Shown here one piece after another: positions 17,258 to 26,419 of a stretch of DNA of 64,000 nt. Source of the DNA: Pelagibacteraceae bacterium AG-461-B04 (lineage in GTDB: Bacteria > Pseudomonadota > Alphaproteobacteria > Pelagibacterales > AG-422-B15); the NCBI GenBank assembly GCA_003211835.1, contig QCRN01000007.1, forward strand, positions 1 through 64,000, written 5' to 3'. The translations under genes were made by a program, and so were the position numbers. The notes beneath the pieces were generated by a model, which had not been told where the DNA came from, did not search any database, and saw only the letters and a list, made by a program, of their open reading frames with translations. Position 1 is the first letter of the stretch; every line of letters starts with the position of its first letter.

Positions 17258-19654
17258 TTAATAAATCAAAAATTCGTTCTCTTCGCTGTTTTCCATTTCG
17301 ATTACTTTAAATCCCTCTGAACCTACTAATGTTTCTTTAAGAGTAAATAGTTTATCACTTTTTCCAAATGCTTCATATATTGTTTTAGCATCTTTTATTT
17401 TATTTGAGATTTGTCCTGTATCATAATCAATTTTTATTAATTCTATGCCTGCTGGTATTATAAATGGAAGGGCTTTTTCATCCTCATAGTATTCATTTAT
17501 GAATGACTTAAAAATCGGAACTGCAACTGACGAGCCTGTTTCTCTCTTTCCTAATGATTCGGGTTTATCATAACCAGTATAAACACCGACAATAATATCA
17601 GATGTAAAACCAATAAACCAAGCATCTGTATTATTGTTTGTTGTACCAGTTTTACCAGCTATTTCAATGCCTTCTATTTTAGTTTTTCTTCCAGTCCCCC
17701 TATCTACTGCTCCTTTTAATATTGAGACCATCTGATATGCATTCTTCTCATCAAAAATTGTTTCAGATTTATTAACAATATTTGGTTTAGAGGGCTCTTC
17801 AATATATTGCATACTACAATTACTGCATATAATTTGATCGTTTACGAAAATATTTTTTCCTCTACGGTCTTGTATTCTATCAATTAAGGTGCCTTGAACC
17901 CTTTTTCCACCATTCGCGAATGAAGCATATGCGGATGTGAGCTTGAAAAGAGATGTTTCTCCTGCTCCCAAGGCCATAGAAAGTACTGGAGGCATATTAG
18001 ACATTATATCTGTTCTGTCAGCCAATTCCACAATTTGATCCATGCCTAGGTACTGAGCGATCCTTATTGTCATCAAGTTTCTTGAGTGTTCAATTCCTTT
18101 ACGCAAAGTTGAGGGTCCATAAAATTTCTTTCCATAATTTTCTGGCTTCCACTTTGCACGCCCTTTTCCTTGATCTAAAACAAAGGGTGCATCAAGTATC
18201 AAACTATTTGGCTGCAACCCATTTTCTAACGCTGCAATATATACAAATGGTTTGAATGAAGAGCCTGGTTGCCTTTTTGCTTGGTACACACGATTAAAAT
18301 TACTTTCATTAAAATCAAATCCACCCGATAATGCAAAAACTCTTCCTGTATGAGGGTCCATTACAATGATCGCACCATTAATTTTTGGAATTTGTTCTAA
18401 GTTATATAAATTGTCAGTGTTCAAAGAAACATAAATAATGTCATGAAGCTTAAAGACCTCATTTGCTTGATTTATTTTTGGCCCAAGATAACCGTTTCCA
18501 AGACTCTTTCTTGCCCAATTAAAATTTAATAAACGTCCGTGAACAACAGCTTCATCTTTTAATACTTCGATATCAACACTTCCGTTCACTTCATCAAGTT
18601 TTATGACTTTTGCTAATAGGAAATTATGTGGCAGGTCTTTTCCAATATTTTCAATGAACCAACTTTTACTTGCAACATTATCAACAACCCCTCTATATCC
18701 ATTTCTTTTGTCATATTCTAATAGGCCAGATTTTAATGCTAGGTCAGCTATTCTTTGAGTTGAGGTGTCAAATGATGATCTGACTGAAAGACCGCCTCTA
18801 TATAAAAAATCCTCACCATACACATTAATTATTTGCTTCCTTATTTCTTCTAAATAATAATCAGATGAAAAAAATGGTTTCTTTTTTCTATCGGCCACTT
18901 GTATTGTTGTTTTAATTGATGCCTTATACTCTTCTTCAGTTATAAAATTATTAATATACATTCTTTTTAAAACCCAGTTTCTTCTAATAAGAGAATTTTC
19001 ATAGTTTGTTTTAGGGTTATATCTGCTGGGTGCTTTAGGTAGCGCAGCTAGAAAAGAAACTTCAGATAAATCTAATTCATCTAATGATTTCTTAAAATAT
19101 CTATTCGAAGCAGCCGCAATACCATAAGTTCCATAGCCTAAATAAATTTGATTTAAATAAAGTTCTAAAATTCTTGATTTAGAGAGAGTTGCGTCAATTT
19201 TAATTGCCAATAATGCTTCTTTTACTTTTCTTCTTAGTGAGAGTTCATCATTTAACAAAAAATTTTTTGCGACTTGCTGTGTAATAGTAGATGCTCCCTC
19301 AGGCCTTTTATTTGAAAATAGATAATAAGTATTTCTAATTAGAGCCCTTATTATTCCAGTAGGGTCGATGCCAATGTGATTATAATAGTTTTTATCTTCA
19401 GCAGAAATAAATGCATTTTTAAGATTGTCTGGAATATTTTCTATGGGTACAAATATTCTATATTCTTTTGAAAATTCTTTAACTAATTGACCATTAGTAT
19501 CATAGATTCGTGTCATTACGTCTGGCTTGTAACTCTTCAAATTAGAATCGTCAGGAAGCTGAAGTGAGAAGTAAATAATTATTATTAGAAAGCAGATCGT
19601 AATTGCAATTATAAAATACAGTAAGTATTTAATCTGATTATAAAAGCGACTCAT
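17258..19654 (-). CDS. mrcA: penicillin-binding protein 1A (bifunctional glycosyltransferase/transpeptidase)
   Basis: This 798-residue class A PBP polymerises and cross-links peptidoglycan. It has an N-terminal membrane anchor (about 8-30), glycosyltransferase motifs SAEDKNYYNHIGID (catalytic Glu near 88) and GASTITQQVAKN, an OB-like domain insertion, and a transpeptidase domain with the SSFK active-site tetrad near residue 465 (QPGSSFKPF), the SRN motif (HSRNLM) and KTGTT near 660. It lies upstream of prfB and divergent from the RNase E/G gene. Confidence 0.97.
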   Translation of the reverse strand: MSRFYNQIKYLLYFIIAITICFLIIIIYFSLQLPDDSNLKSYKPDVMTRIYDTNGQLVKEFSKEYRIFVPIENIPDNLKNAFISAEDKNYYNHIGIDPTGIIRALIRNTYYLFSNKRPEGASTITQQVAKNFLLNDELSLRRKVKEALLAIKIDATLSKSRILELYLNQIYLGYGTYGIAAASNRYFKKSLDELDLSEVSFLAALPKAPSRYNPKTNYENSLIRRNWVLKRMYINNFITEEEYKASIKTTIQVADRKKKPFFSSDYYLEEIRKQIINVYGEDFLYRGGLSVRSSFDTSTQRIADLALKSGLLEYDKRNGYRGVVDNVASKSWFIENIGKDLPHNFLLAKVIKLDEVNGSVDIEVLKDEAVVHGRLLNFNWARKSLGNGYLGPKINQANEVFKLHDIIYVSLNTDNLYNLEQIPKINGAIIVMDPHTGRVFALSGGFDFNESNFNRVYQAKRQPGSSFKPFVYIAALENGLQPNSLILDAPFVLDQGKGRAKWKPENYGKKFYGPSTLRKGIEHSRNLMTIRIAQYLGMDQIVELADRTDIMSNMPPVLSMALGAGETSLFKLTSAYASFANGGKRVQGTLIDRIQDRRGKNIFVNDQIICSNCSMQYIEEPSKPNIVNKSETIFDEKNAYQMVSILKGAVDRGTGRKTKIEGIEIAGKTGTTNNNTDAWFIGFTSDIIVGVYTGYDKPESLGKRETGSSVAVPIFKSFINEYYEDEKALPFIIPAGIELIKIDYDTGQISNKIKDAKTIYEAFGKSDKLFTLKETLVGSEGFKVIEMENSEENEFLIY

Positions 19655-19831
19655 AATAAGTTACTAATATTAATATAATTATGGCATTCATTTGGCTATA
19701 TAACCAAATAAGCAAGTCTTATTTAATTGATAAAATAAAGATTGATTTTTGTAGTTAAAAATATATATATAAATCATATACTTACATATTCACTATGACG
19801 CGCAGATACATAATACAAAAAAAATATTCTC

Positions 19832-19848
19832 GACTATGTAACATAGTC
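19832..19848 (+). promoter_or_regulatory. perfect hairpin in the leader of the RNase E/G gene
   Basis: GACTATG-TAA-CATAGTC is a perfect 7-bp inverted repeat with a 3-base loop, ending 23 bases before the ATG. The 217-base mrcA-rne gap otherwise holds only AT-rich promoter-like sequence. Enterobacterial rne leaders carry stem-loops that mediate autoregulation by RNase E, so a similar role is possible here. Confidence 0.45.
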
Positions 19849-19871
19849 ATATCATTGAAAGGTTTCTATAA

Positions 19872-21692
19872 ATGTCTCAAAAATTACTTATTGACGGCTC
19901 AAGAGATAGTCAAACGCAAGTTGCTTTATTATCTGAAGATGGACTTGAAGATTTTGAATTTGAGTCTACTTCTAAAAAAAATCTAAAAGGAAATATTTAT
20001 CTAGGCAAAGTATCTAGAATTGAAGCATCCCTTCAGGCTGCTTTCATTGATATTGGATCAGATAAAAATGGTTTTCTTGCATTTGGTGAAATTCACCCAA
20101 ATTATTTTCAAATACCTGTAGCAGATAGAGAGGCGTTAATTGAGGCTGAAAGCAATATCGAAGAAGGGCTTAATAATTTAGTTAATAATGAACATAATGA
20201 AGAAAGTAAGGAAGGTGAATTTGATGAAAATATCAATGCAATAGAAAATGATCAGGACGAAAGTTTAAATGGCAGTGAAAAAGTTATTAAAAATAGAAAA
20301 CATAAAACAAGTGCAAATCTCAAAAGAAAGCTATATAGATCGTATAAAATTCAAGAGGTAATTAAAACAGGTCAATTAATACTTATTCAAGTAGTTAAAG
20401 AAGAAAGAGGCAATAAAGGTGCTGCTCTTACTTCATATATTTCATTAGCAGGCAAGTATACAGTTCTAATGCCAAATTCAACAAAAACAAAGGGCATCTC
20501 AAGAAAGATTTCTATTTCTGATGATAGAAATAAATTAAAACAAATAATTGATGAATTGAAGGTGCCTTTAGAAATGGGCTTAATCATAAGAACGGCAGGT
20601 TTAAATAAGACAAAAAATGAAATAAAAAAAGATTATTCTACGCTTAATAAACTATGGGTAGAAATTGTAACCGAAACAAAAAAAGCTATTGCTCCTGCAT
20701 TAATACATGAGGAAGGAAATTTGTTGAGAAGAGTGCTAAGAGATGTCTATACAAAGGAGATGAAAGATATTTTAGTCGACGGAAAAGAAGCTTATAGGGA
20801 AACAAAAAAGTACATGTCACAGCTTTTGCCATCATGCACTAAATTTGTAAAACAATATAAAAGTAAAGAACCAATATTCAGTAAATATAAGGTTGAGAGC
20901 GAAATAATAAAAATGTTTAACCCAGAGGTAAAACTAAAATCTGGGGGCTACCTGGTAATAAATCCCACTGAGGCATTAGTTGCAATTGATGTTAATTCAG
21001 GCGGAGCAACAAAAGAGAGAAACATAGAAAAGACTGCATTAAAAACCAACCTCGAAGCTGCCGTTGAAATTGCGAAACAAATTAAAATTCGAGATTTATC
21101 AGGGTTAATCGTTGTTGATTTTATCGATATGTATGAAATGAGGAATAATAGACAAGTGGAAAAGAAAGTTAAAGAACTAGTGAGAAAAGATAGGGCTAGG
21201 ACTCAAGTTTCAAGAATTAGTCAATTTGGACTGTTAGAAATGTCCAGACAAAGATTAAGGCAAAGTTTTATTGAATGGAAAACTGAGCTTAGTACGCATT
21301 CGGGTGCTCTTAAATTGCTATATTTATTAAAGGAAAAAATTAATAATAAAAAATTTAAAACCTTATCTATAAATATAAATCCGTTCATGAAGCAATATTT
21401 AGCTGATAACTTTATAGTAGAAATTAAAAAAATTGAAGATGACTCAAAACTCAAAATTATATTTTTTGAAGATATAACGATAGACAATTCTGAGATTGAG
21501 TTTGTAGAAGATTCTCCAAAAATTAAAAAGGAAACTAAAGGTATTAAAAAAAAGATCGCAAAAAAGAAAGTTTCCTCTAGTAAGAAAAAAATATCAACTG
21601 TTAAAAAAAAGAAAGCAAAAATACTTGAAGACATAAATATATCTCCTATTAAAGAAATAAAAAATAAAAAATCAGGTTGGTGGCAAAAGTGA
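19872..21692 (+). CDS. rne: ribonuclease E/G family endoribonuclease
   Basis: The 606-residue protein has an S1 RNA-binding domain (about 35-150, KGNIYLGKVSRIEASLQAAFIDIG) interrupted by an acidic, low-complexity insertion (about 95-140), followed by the 5'-sensor/RNase H region and the DNase I-like active site with VAIDVNSGG and VVDFIDM (the two catalytic Asp). The C terminus is a short Lys-rich tail, not the long scaffold of enteric RNase E. The zinc-link CPxCxGxG is absent; the only Cys is in LLPSCTK. An AAAGG site lies before the ATG. The last 4 bases overlap the M48 gene. Confidence 0.93.
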   Translation: MSQKLLIDGSRDSQTQVALLSEDGLEDFEFESTSKKNLKGNIYLGKVSRIEASLQAAFIDIGSDKNGFLAFGEIHPNYFQIPVADREALIEAESNIEEGLNNLVNNEHNEESKEGEFDENINAIENDQDESLNGSEKVIKNRKHKTSANLKRKLYRSYKIQEVIKTGQLILIQVVKEERGNKGAALTSYISLAGKYTVLMPNSTKTKGISRKISISDDRNKLKQIIDELKVPLEMGLIIRTAGLNKTKNEIKKDYSTLNKLWVEIVTETKKAIAPALIHEEGNLLRRVLRDVYTKEMKDILVDGKEAYRETKKYMSQLLPSCTKFVKQYKSKEPIFSKYKVESEIIKMFNPEVKLKSGGYLVINPTEALVAIDVNSGGATKERNIEKTALKTNLEAAVEIAKQIKIRDLSGLIVVDFIDMYEMRNNRQVEKKVKELVRKDRARTQVSRISQFGLLEMSRQRLRQSFIEWKTELSTHSGALKLLYLLKEKINNKKFKTLSININPFMKQYLADNFIVEIKKIEDDSKLKIIFFEDITIDNSEIEFVEDSPKIKKETKGIKKKIAKKKVSSSKKKISTVKKKKAKILEDINISPIKEIKNKKSGWWQK

Positions 21693-23029
21693 ATAGAGTA
21701 AAAGCTCTATTTATTTTGAATATTATTTTATTTTTTACATTTGTAAGTTCATTAAAGGCATTAGAGGTCATAAGAGACACTGAATTAGAGCGTTTTACTG
21801 ATGATATTTTAAAAATATTACTTACTAACAGCAATTTAGAAGTTGAGGATATAAATGTTTATTTCATCAATAGTAATCAGGTCAACGCATTCGTTACTGG
21901 CGGTAAGAATATTTTTATTAATACTGAATTAATCATTGAAGCAGATGATTACAGGGAATATGCTGCGGTAATTGCTCATGAATTAGCTCATATATTAGGC
22001 GGTCATATTTTTAGAACATCTGAAGAGCTGGCAGACATATCAAATAGAGTCATGCCTATATATTTACTTGGCATGATAGGTCTAATTACTGGAGCATCTG
22101 AGGCTGGCTTTGCAGGGGTAATGGTCGGCCAAGCTGCAGTTACTGATACCTTCACTTATTATTCAAGAACTCAAGAAGCAGCTGCTGACCAAAAAGCAGT
22201 TTCAATATTGTGCAACAGTATGATTGATGCATATTATCTTTCTAGTTTCCTTGAAAACCTTGAAACGATAAATTCAAATGCAACAACAAAATCAGAAAAT
22301 TATAGATCAACTCATCCTCTTCCCCGTGATAGAATTAGCTGGATACAATTAGCTTTAAAGAATAATGAAGAATGTAACTATGAAAAAGATAAAGATTTGG
22401 AAAAAAGATATAAACTAATAAAGGCTAAACTTTTCGGCTTTACTCATTCATACGATGAAACTAAAGCTGTATATAATTCGAATAATAATCAAGATCTATA
22501 TGCAAACGCAGTATCAAGTTATTTAAATGGAAAGCATGATCAATCGACCAAAATATTAAAAAAACTGATTAAAGAAAATAACGAAAATCCTTTTTTTAAG
22601 GAACTAATTGGCGAAATATATTTTATGAATCAAAAATACAATGAAGCAATTTACTTCCAGACAGCTGCGATCAATAACTTGAATACCGAAAATGACATAT
22701 ATATGATGATGATAGGTAATTACTTATTGTCAACTAAGGAGACTAAAAAAGTGAAAGACAGCATCGAATATTTAAAAAAATCAATTCATTTAAATGCTAA
22801 AAATTCTTATTCATGGTATTTGCTTGCCAGGGCATATGCATTCATGGATGACATTTCTTTTGCAAACTACGCAACTGCTGAACGTTATTTCTTAATCGGA
22901 GAAAGAAGACTTTCCTATGATTTTGCATTAAAGGCAATAAAAGGAATTGAGGAAAATACTCCAGAATGGTACCGAACTTATGATTTAATTGAAATATTAA
23001 AAAAAGAAGTTTCTACAAATACAAATTAA
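21689..23029 (+). CDS. M48-family metalloprotease with C-terminal TPR-like repeats (BepA/LoiP-like)
   Basis: The 446-residue product has a signal peptide (LFILNIILFFTFVSSLKA), the zinc motif HELAHILGGH (about 95-104), a third Glu ligand in TQEAAADQ and a C-terminal half of helical repeats. This arrangement is that of BepA-like periplasmic proteases, which check outer-membrane protein and LptD assembly. I chose GTG 21689, which overlaps the RNase E/G stop as GTGA; an in-frame TTG lies 12 bases upstream. It follows a conserved alphaproteobacterial order leading into aroQ-accB-accC. Confidence 0.92.
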   Translation: MNRVKALFILNIILFFTFVSSLKALEVIRDTELERFTDDILKILLTNSNLEVEDINVYFINSNQVNAFVTGGKNIFINTELIIEADDYREYAAVIAHELAHILGGHIFRTSEELADISNRVMPIYLLGMIGLITGASEAGFAGVMVGQAAVTDTFTYYSRTQEAAADQKAVSILCNSMIDAYYLSSFLENLETINSNATTKSENYRSTHPLPRDRISWIQLALKNNEECNYEKDKDLEKRYKLIKAKLFGFTHSYDETKAVYNSNNNQDLYANAVSSYLNGKHDQSTKILKKLIKENNENPFFKELIGEIYFMNQKYNEAIYFQTAAINNLNTENDIYMMMIGNYLLSTKETKKVKDSIEYLKKSIHLNAKNSYSWYLLARAYAFMDDISFANYATAERYFLIGERRLSYDFALKAIKGIEENTPEWYRTYDLIEILKKEVSTNTN

Positions 23030-23048
23030 ATAATATATATTTATAGTA

Positions 23049-23486
23049 ATGAAAAAAATAAAATTTATAGATGGTCCAAATTTAAATCTTTTAGGAAAAC
23101 GAGAACCTGAAATTTACGGCTCTGAAACCCTAGATGACATTCATAGATTAGTTAATGCTCATATAAAAGAGAAGCAATACAAAATCGAAACATCATTTTT
23201 TCAATCAAACTCAGAGGGAGAAATTGTCAATTGTATACAAAACGCAAATCAAGCCTATAATGGAATTATAATAAATGCCGCAGGCTTTTCTCATACATCA
23301 GTTGCATTATTAGATGCTTTACTCGCGATTCAAATTCCTAAAATTGAAATACATCTTACGAATTTATTCAAACGTGAAGACTTTAGACATCATTCCTTTA
23401 TAAGCAAAGGTGTTAATGGAGTTATATGTGGATTTGGATCCAATAGTTACTTACTTGCTGTTGATGGTATCAATAAATTAATATAA
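23049..23486 (+). CDS. aroQ: type II 3-dehydroquinate dehydratase
   Basis: AroQ removes water from 3-dehydroquinate in the shikimate pathway. The 145-residue protein has GPNLNLLGKREPEIYG with the catalytic Tyr, FFQSNSEGEIV, the INAAGFSHTSVAL substrate loop and the HLTNLFKREDFRHHSF C-terminal motif. Length is normal for the type II dodecameric enzyme. It sits directly upstream of accB, as in many bacteria. Confidence 0.97.
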   Translation: MKKIKFIDGPNLNLLGKREPEIYGSETLDDIHRLVNAHIKEKQYKIETSFFQSNSEGEIVNCIQNANQAYNGIIINAAGFSHTSVALLDALLAIQIPKIEIHLTNLFKREDFRHHSFISKGVNGVICGFGSNSYLLAVDGINKLI

Positions 23487-23496
23487 TTATAAAGAT

Positions 23497-23943
23497 ATGA
23501 CAGATAAAACAAAAAAGACAATAGACGCCAAGCCAATAAAAGATTTAACAAAAATATTAGAAGATTTAAATCTTACAGAGATCTCATATTCAGATGGTGA
23601 CTTCTCAGTATCAGTTTCTAAAGCGGCGGTAGCTCAAACAACCATGTCAGCTGTAACACAATCTAAAAGTAATCAAGAAGAAAACATGGAAAATGATTTT
23701 AAGAATGACCCTAGAGCAATTAAATCCCCAATGGTAGGAACTGTCTACCTTCAACCAGAGCCAGGAGCGAACAAATTTGTTGATTTAGGTAGTCAAATTA
23801 AATCTGGGCAGACTCTGCTTATTATAGAAGCGATGAAAACAATGAATCCAATCGAGTCCTCATTGCAAGGTAAGGTTTTAAAAATTCTTGTTGAGAATGA
23901 ACAGGCGGTCGAGTTTGGTCAGCCGTTAATGCTAATAGGATAA
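23497..23943 (+). CDS. accB: biotin carboxyl carrier protein of acetyl-CoA carboxylase
   Basis: The 148-residue BCCP has an N-terminal dimerisation segment (LTKILEDLNLTEI), a short Gln/Ser-rich linker (about 45-70) and a C-terminal biotinyl domain with the biotin-accepting Lys in IEAMKTMNPIES and the PMVGTVY strand. It is followed by accC with no intervening base, as is usual for co-translated partners. Confidence 0.97.
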   Translation: MTDKTKKTIDAKPIKDLTKILEDLNLTEISYSDGDFSVSVSKAAVAQTTMSAVTQSKSNQEENMENDFKNDPRAIKSPMVGTVYLQPEPGANKFVDLGSQIKSGQTLLIIEAMKTMNPIESSLQGKVLKILVENEQAVEFGQPLMLIG

Positions 23944-25284
23944 ATGTTTAATAAGGTATTGATTGCTAACCGAGGAGAAATTGCGGTTAGAATTAACAGG
24001 GCATGTCAAGAACTTGGCATATCTACTGTAGCAATACACAGTGAAGCTGATACAGACTCAATGCATGTAAGAATAGCTGATGAGAGTGTTTGCATTGGAC
24101 CAAACCCTGTAAATAAAAGCTATTTAAATTCACATGCAATTATTTCAGCTTGCGAAATTACGGGAGCTCAGGCAGTACATCCTGGGTATGGTTTTTTATC
24201 TGAGAATGCGTCATTTGCAAGAATGCTTGATGATCACAAATTAACTTTTATAGGACCAAAACATAAACACATCAGCATGATGGGAGATAAGATTGAAGCG
24301 AAAAAAATAATGCAAGAATACGGGGTCCCTACAGTGCCTGGTTCAAAAGGTGCGATAATTGACCTTGAAGATGCATTAAAAACTTCAAGAAATATTGGGT
24401 TCCCCGTTCTTTTAAAGGCAAGTGCGGGTGGCGGAGGCAGAGGCATGAAAGTTGTGAATGACGAAAAAGAATTGACGAATACTCTACCTATCATAAAACA
24501 AGAAGCTCTATCATTTTTTGGAAATGATTCAATTTATATAGAGAAATTTATTGATTCACCAAGGCATATTGAGATTCAAGTAATTTGTGACAGTCATAAT
24601 AATTTTCTTCACTTGCATGAAAGAGACTGCTCAATTCAAAGAAGGAACCAAAAAGTAATTGAAGAAGCACTAGCGCCTGAAATAGATCAAGCCAAAAAAG
24701 AAAAGCTTTTCAAAATCTGCATAGATGCTATGGCAAAGATGGGTTATTTGGGCTTGGGCACTCTTGAGTTCTTATTCGCTGATAATGAATTCTATTTTAT
24801 GGAAATGAATACTAGACTTCAGGTTGAACATCCAATAACCGAGATGTTGACAAGGATTGATTTGGTTAGAGAACAAATCTGTGTAGCTGCAGGAGATAAA
24901 ATCTTCACATCTCAGGAAAATATAAAACCTTTGGGTCACTCAATAGAATGTAGAATAAACGCTGAAAATTCTACTGACTTTAAGCCGTCTGCAGGAACAA
25001 TTAAAATGTATCATCCGCCGGCAGGTAATGGCATTAGGTTAGATACATTCATATATTCTGGCTATAAGGTGCCCCATTACTATGACAACCTATTAGCAAA
25101 GCTTATCGTAACAGGTAGAACTAGAAACCACGCCATAAAAAGAGCACTCAGATCTCTTAATGAAATTGTAATTGATGGAATAGAAACAAACATTGATCTC
25201 CATAAAAAAATACTTTCTTCAAATGATTTTAAAAATGGAGCCGTACCAATTAATTGGTTGGAAAAAAATATAAATAAACTTTAA
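23944..25284 (+). CDS. accC: biotin carboxylase subunit of acetyl-CoA carboxylase
   Basis: AccC carboxylates biotin on AccB with ATP and bicarbonate, the first half-reaction of fatty acid synthesis. The 446-residue protein has the VLIANRGEIAVRI opening, the ATP-grasp glycine loop (ASAGGGGRGMK, about 160-170), EMNTRLQVEHPITE (about 286-299) and RINAENS. It is full length and ends 1 base before the convergent DUF2155 gene. Confidence 0.98.
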   Translation: MFNKVLIANRGEIAVRINRACQELGISTVAIHSEADTDSMHVRIADESVCIGPNPVNKSYLNSHAIISACEITGAQAVHPGYGFLSENASFARMLDDHKLTFIGPKHKHISMMGDKIEAKKIMQEYGVPTVPGSKGAIIDLEDALKTSRNIGFPVLLKASAGGGGRGMKVVNDEKELTNTLPIIKQEALSFFGNDSIYIEKFIDSPRHIEIQVICDSHNNFLHLHERDCSIQRRNQKVIEEALAPEIDQAKKEKLFKICIDAMAKMGYLGLGTLEFLFADNEFYFMEMNTRLQVEHPITEMLTRIDLVREQICVAAGDKIFTSQENIKPLGHSIECRINAENSTDFKPSAGTIKMYHPPAGNGIRLDTFIYSGYKVPHYYDNLLAKLIVTGRTRNHAIKRALRSLNEIVIDGIETNIDLHKKILSSNDFKNGAVPINWLEKNINKL

Positions 25285-25285
25285 T

Positions 25286-25789
25286 TTAGAAACAATCTTC
25301 AACCCATATATCATAAATTGGATGTTCCATTGATGAAATTGATGGCAATGATTTAAGCATCCATCCTTTAAATATTTTTTTTTTAGAATTTTTATGGTGA
25401 ATATTTAGGTATATTCCAACTTCATTTTTTTCATAAGGTCCACTTAAATGGCAATCTATTGGATATATCTCTAATTCCTGGTAAAAAAAATTTTCTTTTA
25501 AAGGTAACTTCAGAGTGTCCACATTAGCAGTAATTTTATTTAATATACTAATTTCAGCCATGTTAGCATTGCTGTCACTGCTATCACTATCTTTTTGATT
25601 ATTTTCAGTAAATTGGTTCTGGTAATTATTCGAAATAATCTCCTCATCGTAAGATGGTGCAATTTCATCAAGATTAATCAACGGAGCGATCTTAATTTCC
25701 TCAGCATTTGAAGAAAATATAAGTAAAACAACAAAAATAAATACTAACCTGCTAAAAATCTTATGGTGACCACTTAATATAATCATCAT
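25286..25789 (-). CDS. DUF2155 domain exported protein
   Basis: The product has an N-terminal signal sequence (IFSRLVFIFVVLLIFSSNA), an Asn/Ser-rich linker and a C-terminal DUF2155 domain with the characteristic YQELEIYPIDCHLSGP, FKGWMLKSLPS and YDIWVEDCF ending (two Cys that may form a disulfide). The function is unknown but the gene is characteristic of Alphaproteobacteria near accBC and the NDUFA12 gene. I chose the double ATG at 25789/25786, giving 166-167 residues; an upstream in-frame ATG at 25840 would put 80 bases inside the NDUFA12 gene. Confidence 0.85.
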   Translation of the reverse strand: MMIILSGHHKIFSRLVFIFVVLLIFSSNAEEIKIAPLINLDEIAPSYDEEIISNNYQNQFTENNQKDSDSSDSNANMAEISILNKITANVDTLKLPLKENFFYQELEIYPIDCHLSGPYEKNEVGIYLNIHHKNSKKKIFKGWMLKSLPSISSMEHPIYDIWVEDCF

Positions 25790-26123
25790 TTCTTTTCTTA
25801 GAGCTTTCATTGTCATTGGTATTTTCAGGGTCATAGGCATTTACAGTCCCCGTTTGATTTGAAAGATGATTTTTTTGCCATTCATATTTTTTATTTTCTG
25901 AGACCCTTACTTTAGACGTGAATCTCAACCAGTTATTCCATTCTGGATTAACGCAGGTTGATTCGACCTCATCAGCATATATAACCCACCTTTTAGTATC
26001 TTTTTTATTATGGAAGTATTTATTACCTTGGTTATCTTCACCGGCGGCAATGCCATAAAAGTATGTCCATAATCTGGTTCCAAGCGTTTGACCATTCCAC
26101 CACGTAAATATTTCTCTCAGCAT
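25761..26123 (-). CDS. NDUFA12-type accessory subunit of NADH:ubiquinone oxidoreductase
   Basis: The 120-residue protein has the NDUFA12 (B17.2) signature: WWNGQTLGTRLWTYFYGIAAGED, a DNQGNKYFHNK strand, RWVIYADEVESTCVNPEWNNWL and a Lys/Asn-rich tail. It is an accessory subunit of the peripheral arm of complex I, found in Alphaproteobacteria and mitochondria, which helps place the organism. Its 3' end overlaps the DUF2155 start. The two are presumably co-transcribed. Confidence 0.93.
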   Translation of the reverse strand: MLREIFTWWNGQTLGTRLWTYFYGIAAGEDNQGNKYFHNKKDTKRWVIYADEVESTCVNPEWNNWLRFTSKVRVSENKKYEWQKNHLSNQTGTVNAYDPENTNDNESSKKRNDDYIKWSP

Positions 26124-26235
26124 AAATCTTAATTATACTTATTTAAAATTAACAGTTTTTTCAACAAAAATTAAATTATAGTAACTATTTAAGTCATTGA
26201 AATAAAAGCATATTCTAATATTAACCACAACTGCT

Positions 26236-26282
26236 ACACCTTATATAGTGGCTATAAATTTTTTTTATACAAGATATTGACT
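26236..26282. promoter_or_regulatory. tandem NrdR boxes upstream of nrdJ
   Basis: ACACCTTATATAGTGG (26236-26251) and ATACAAGATATTGACT (26267-26282) match the NrdR-box consensus acaCwAtATaTwGtgt at about 13 and 12 of 16 positions by eye. They start exactly 31 bases apart, the three-helical-turn spacing at which NrdR tandem boxes normally occur. The second box contains a TTGACT that could be the -35 hexamer. The remaining 26124-26419 sequence is AT-rich with no visible cobalamin riboswitch or gene. Confidence 0.65.
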
Positions 26283-26419
26283 TCATTTTTCAAATAATAA
26301 ATATTGGAAATCTAGAACGTTACTCATTTAGCATTCTGGTAATAATTCGGTCGGAACCATTCTTAACTTGTTCTTGATTTAAACTGCTATTGAAGCGCTA
26401 TTGTTAATAAGGAAAAAAA

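Noticed and set aside
20216-20300. Acidic low-complexity stretch in RNase E/G as a possible insertion element or frameshift
   Set aside because: The frame stays open and the stretch falls in a loop of the S1 domain where family members vary in length; it is a protein insertion, not a mobile element.
26124-26419. Possible cobalamin riboswitch upstream of nrdJ
   Set aside because: The 296-base leader shows no recognisable B12-box sequence and no GC-rich multi-stem structure. Only NrdR-like boxes and AT-rich sequence are seen.
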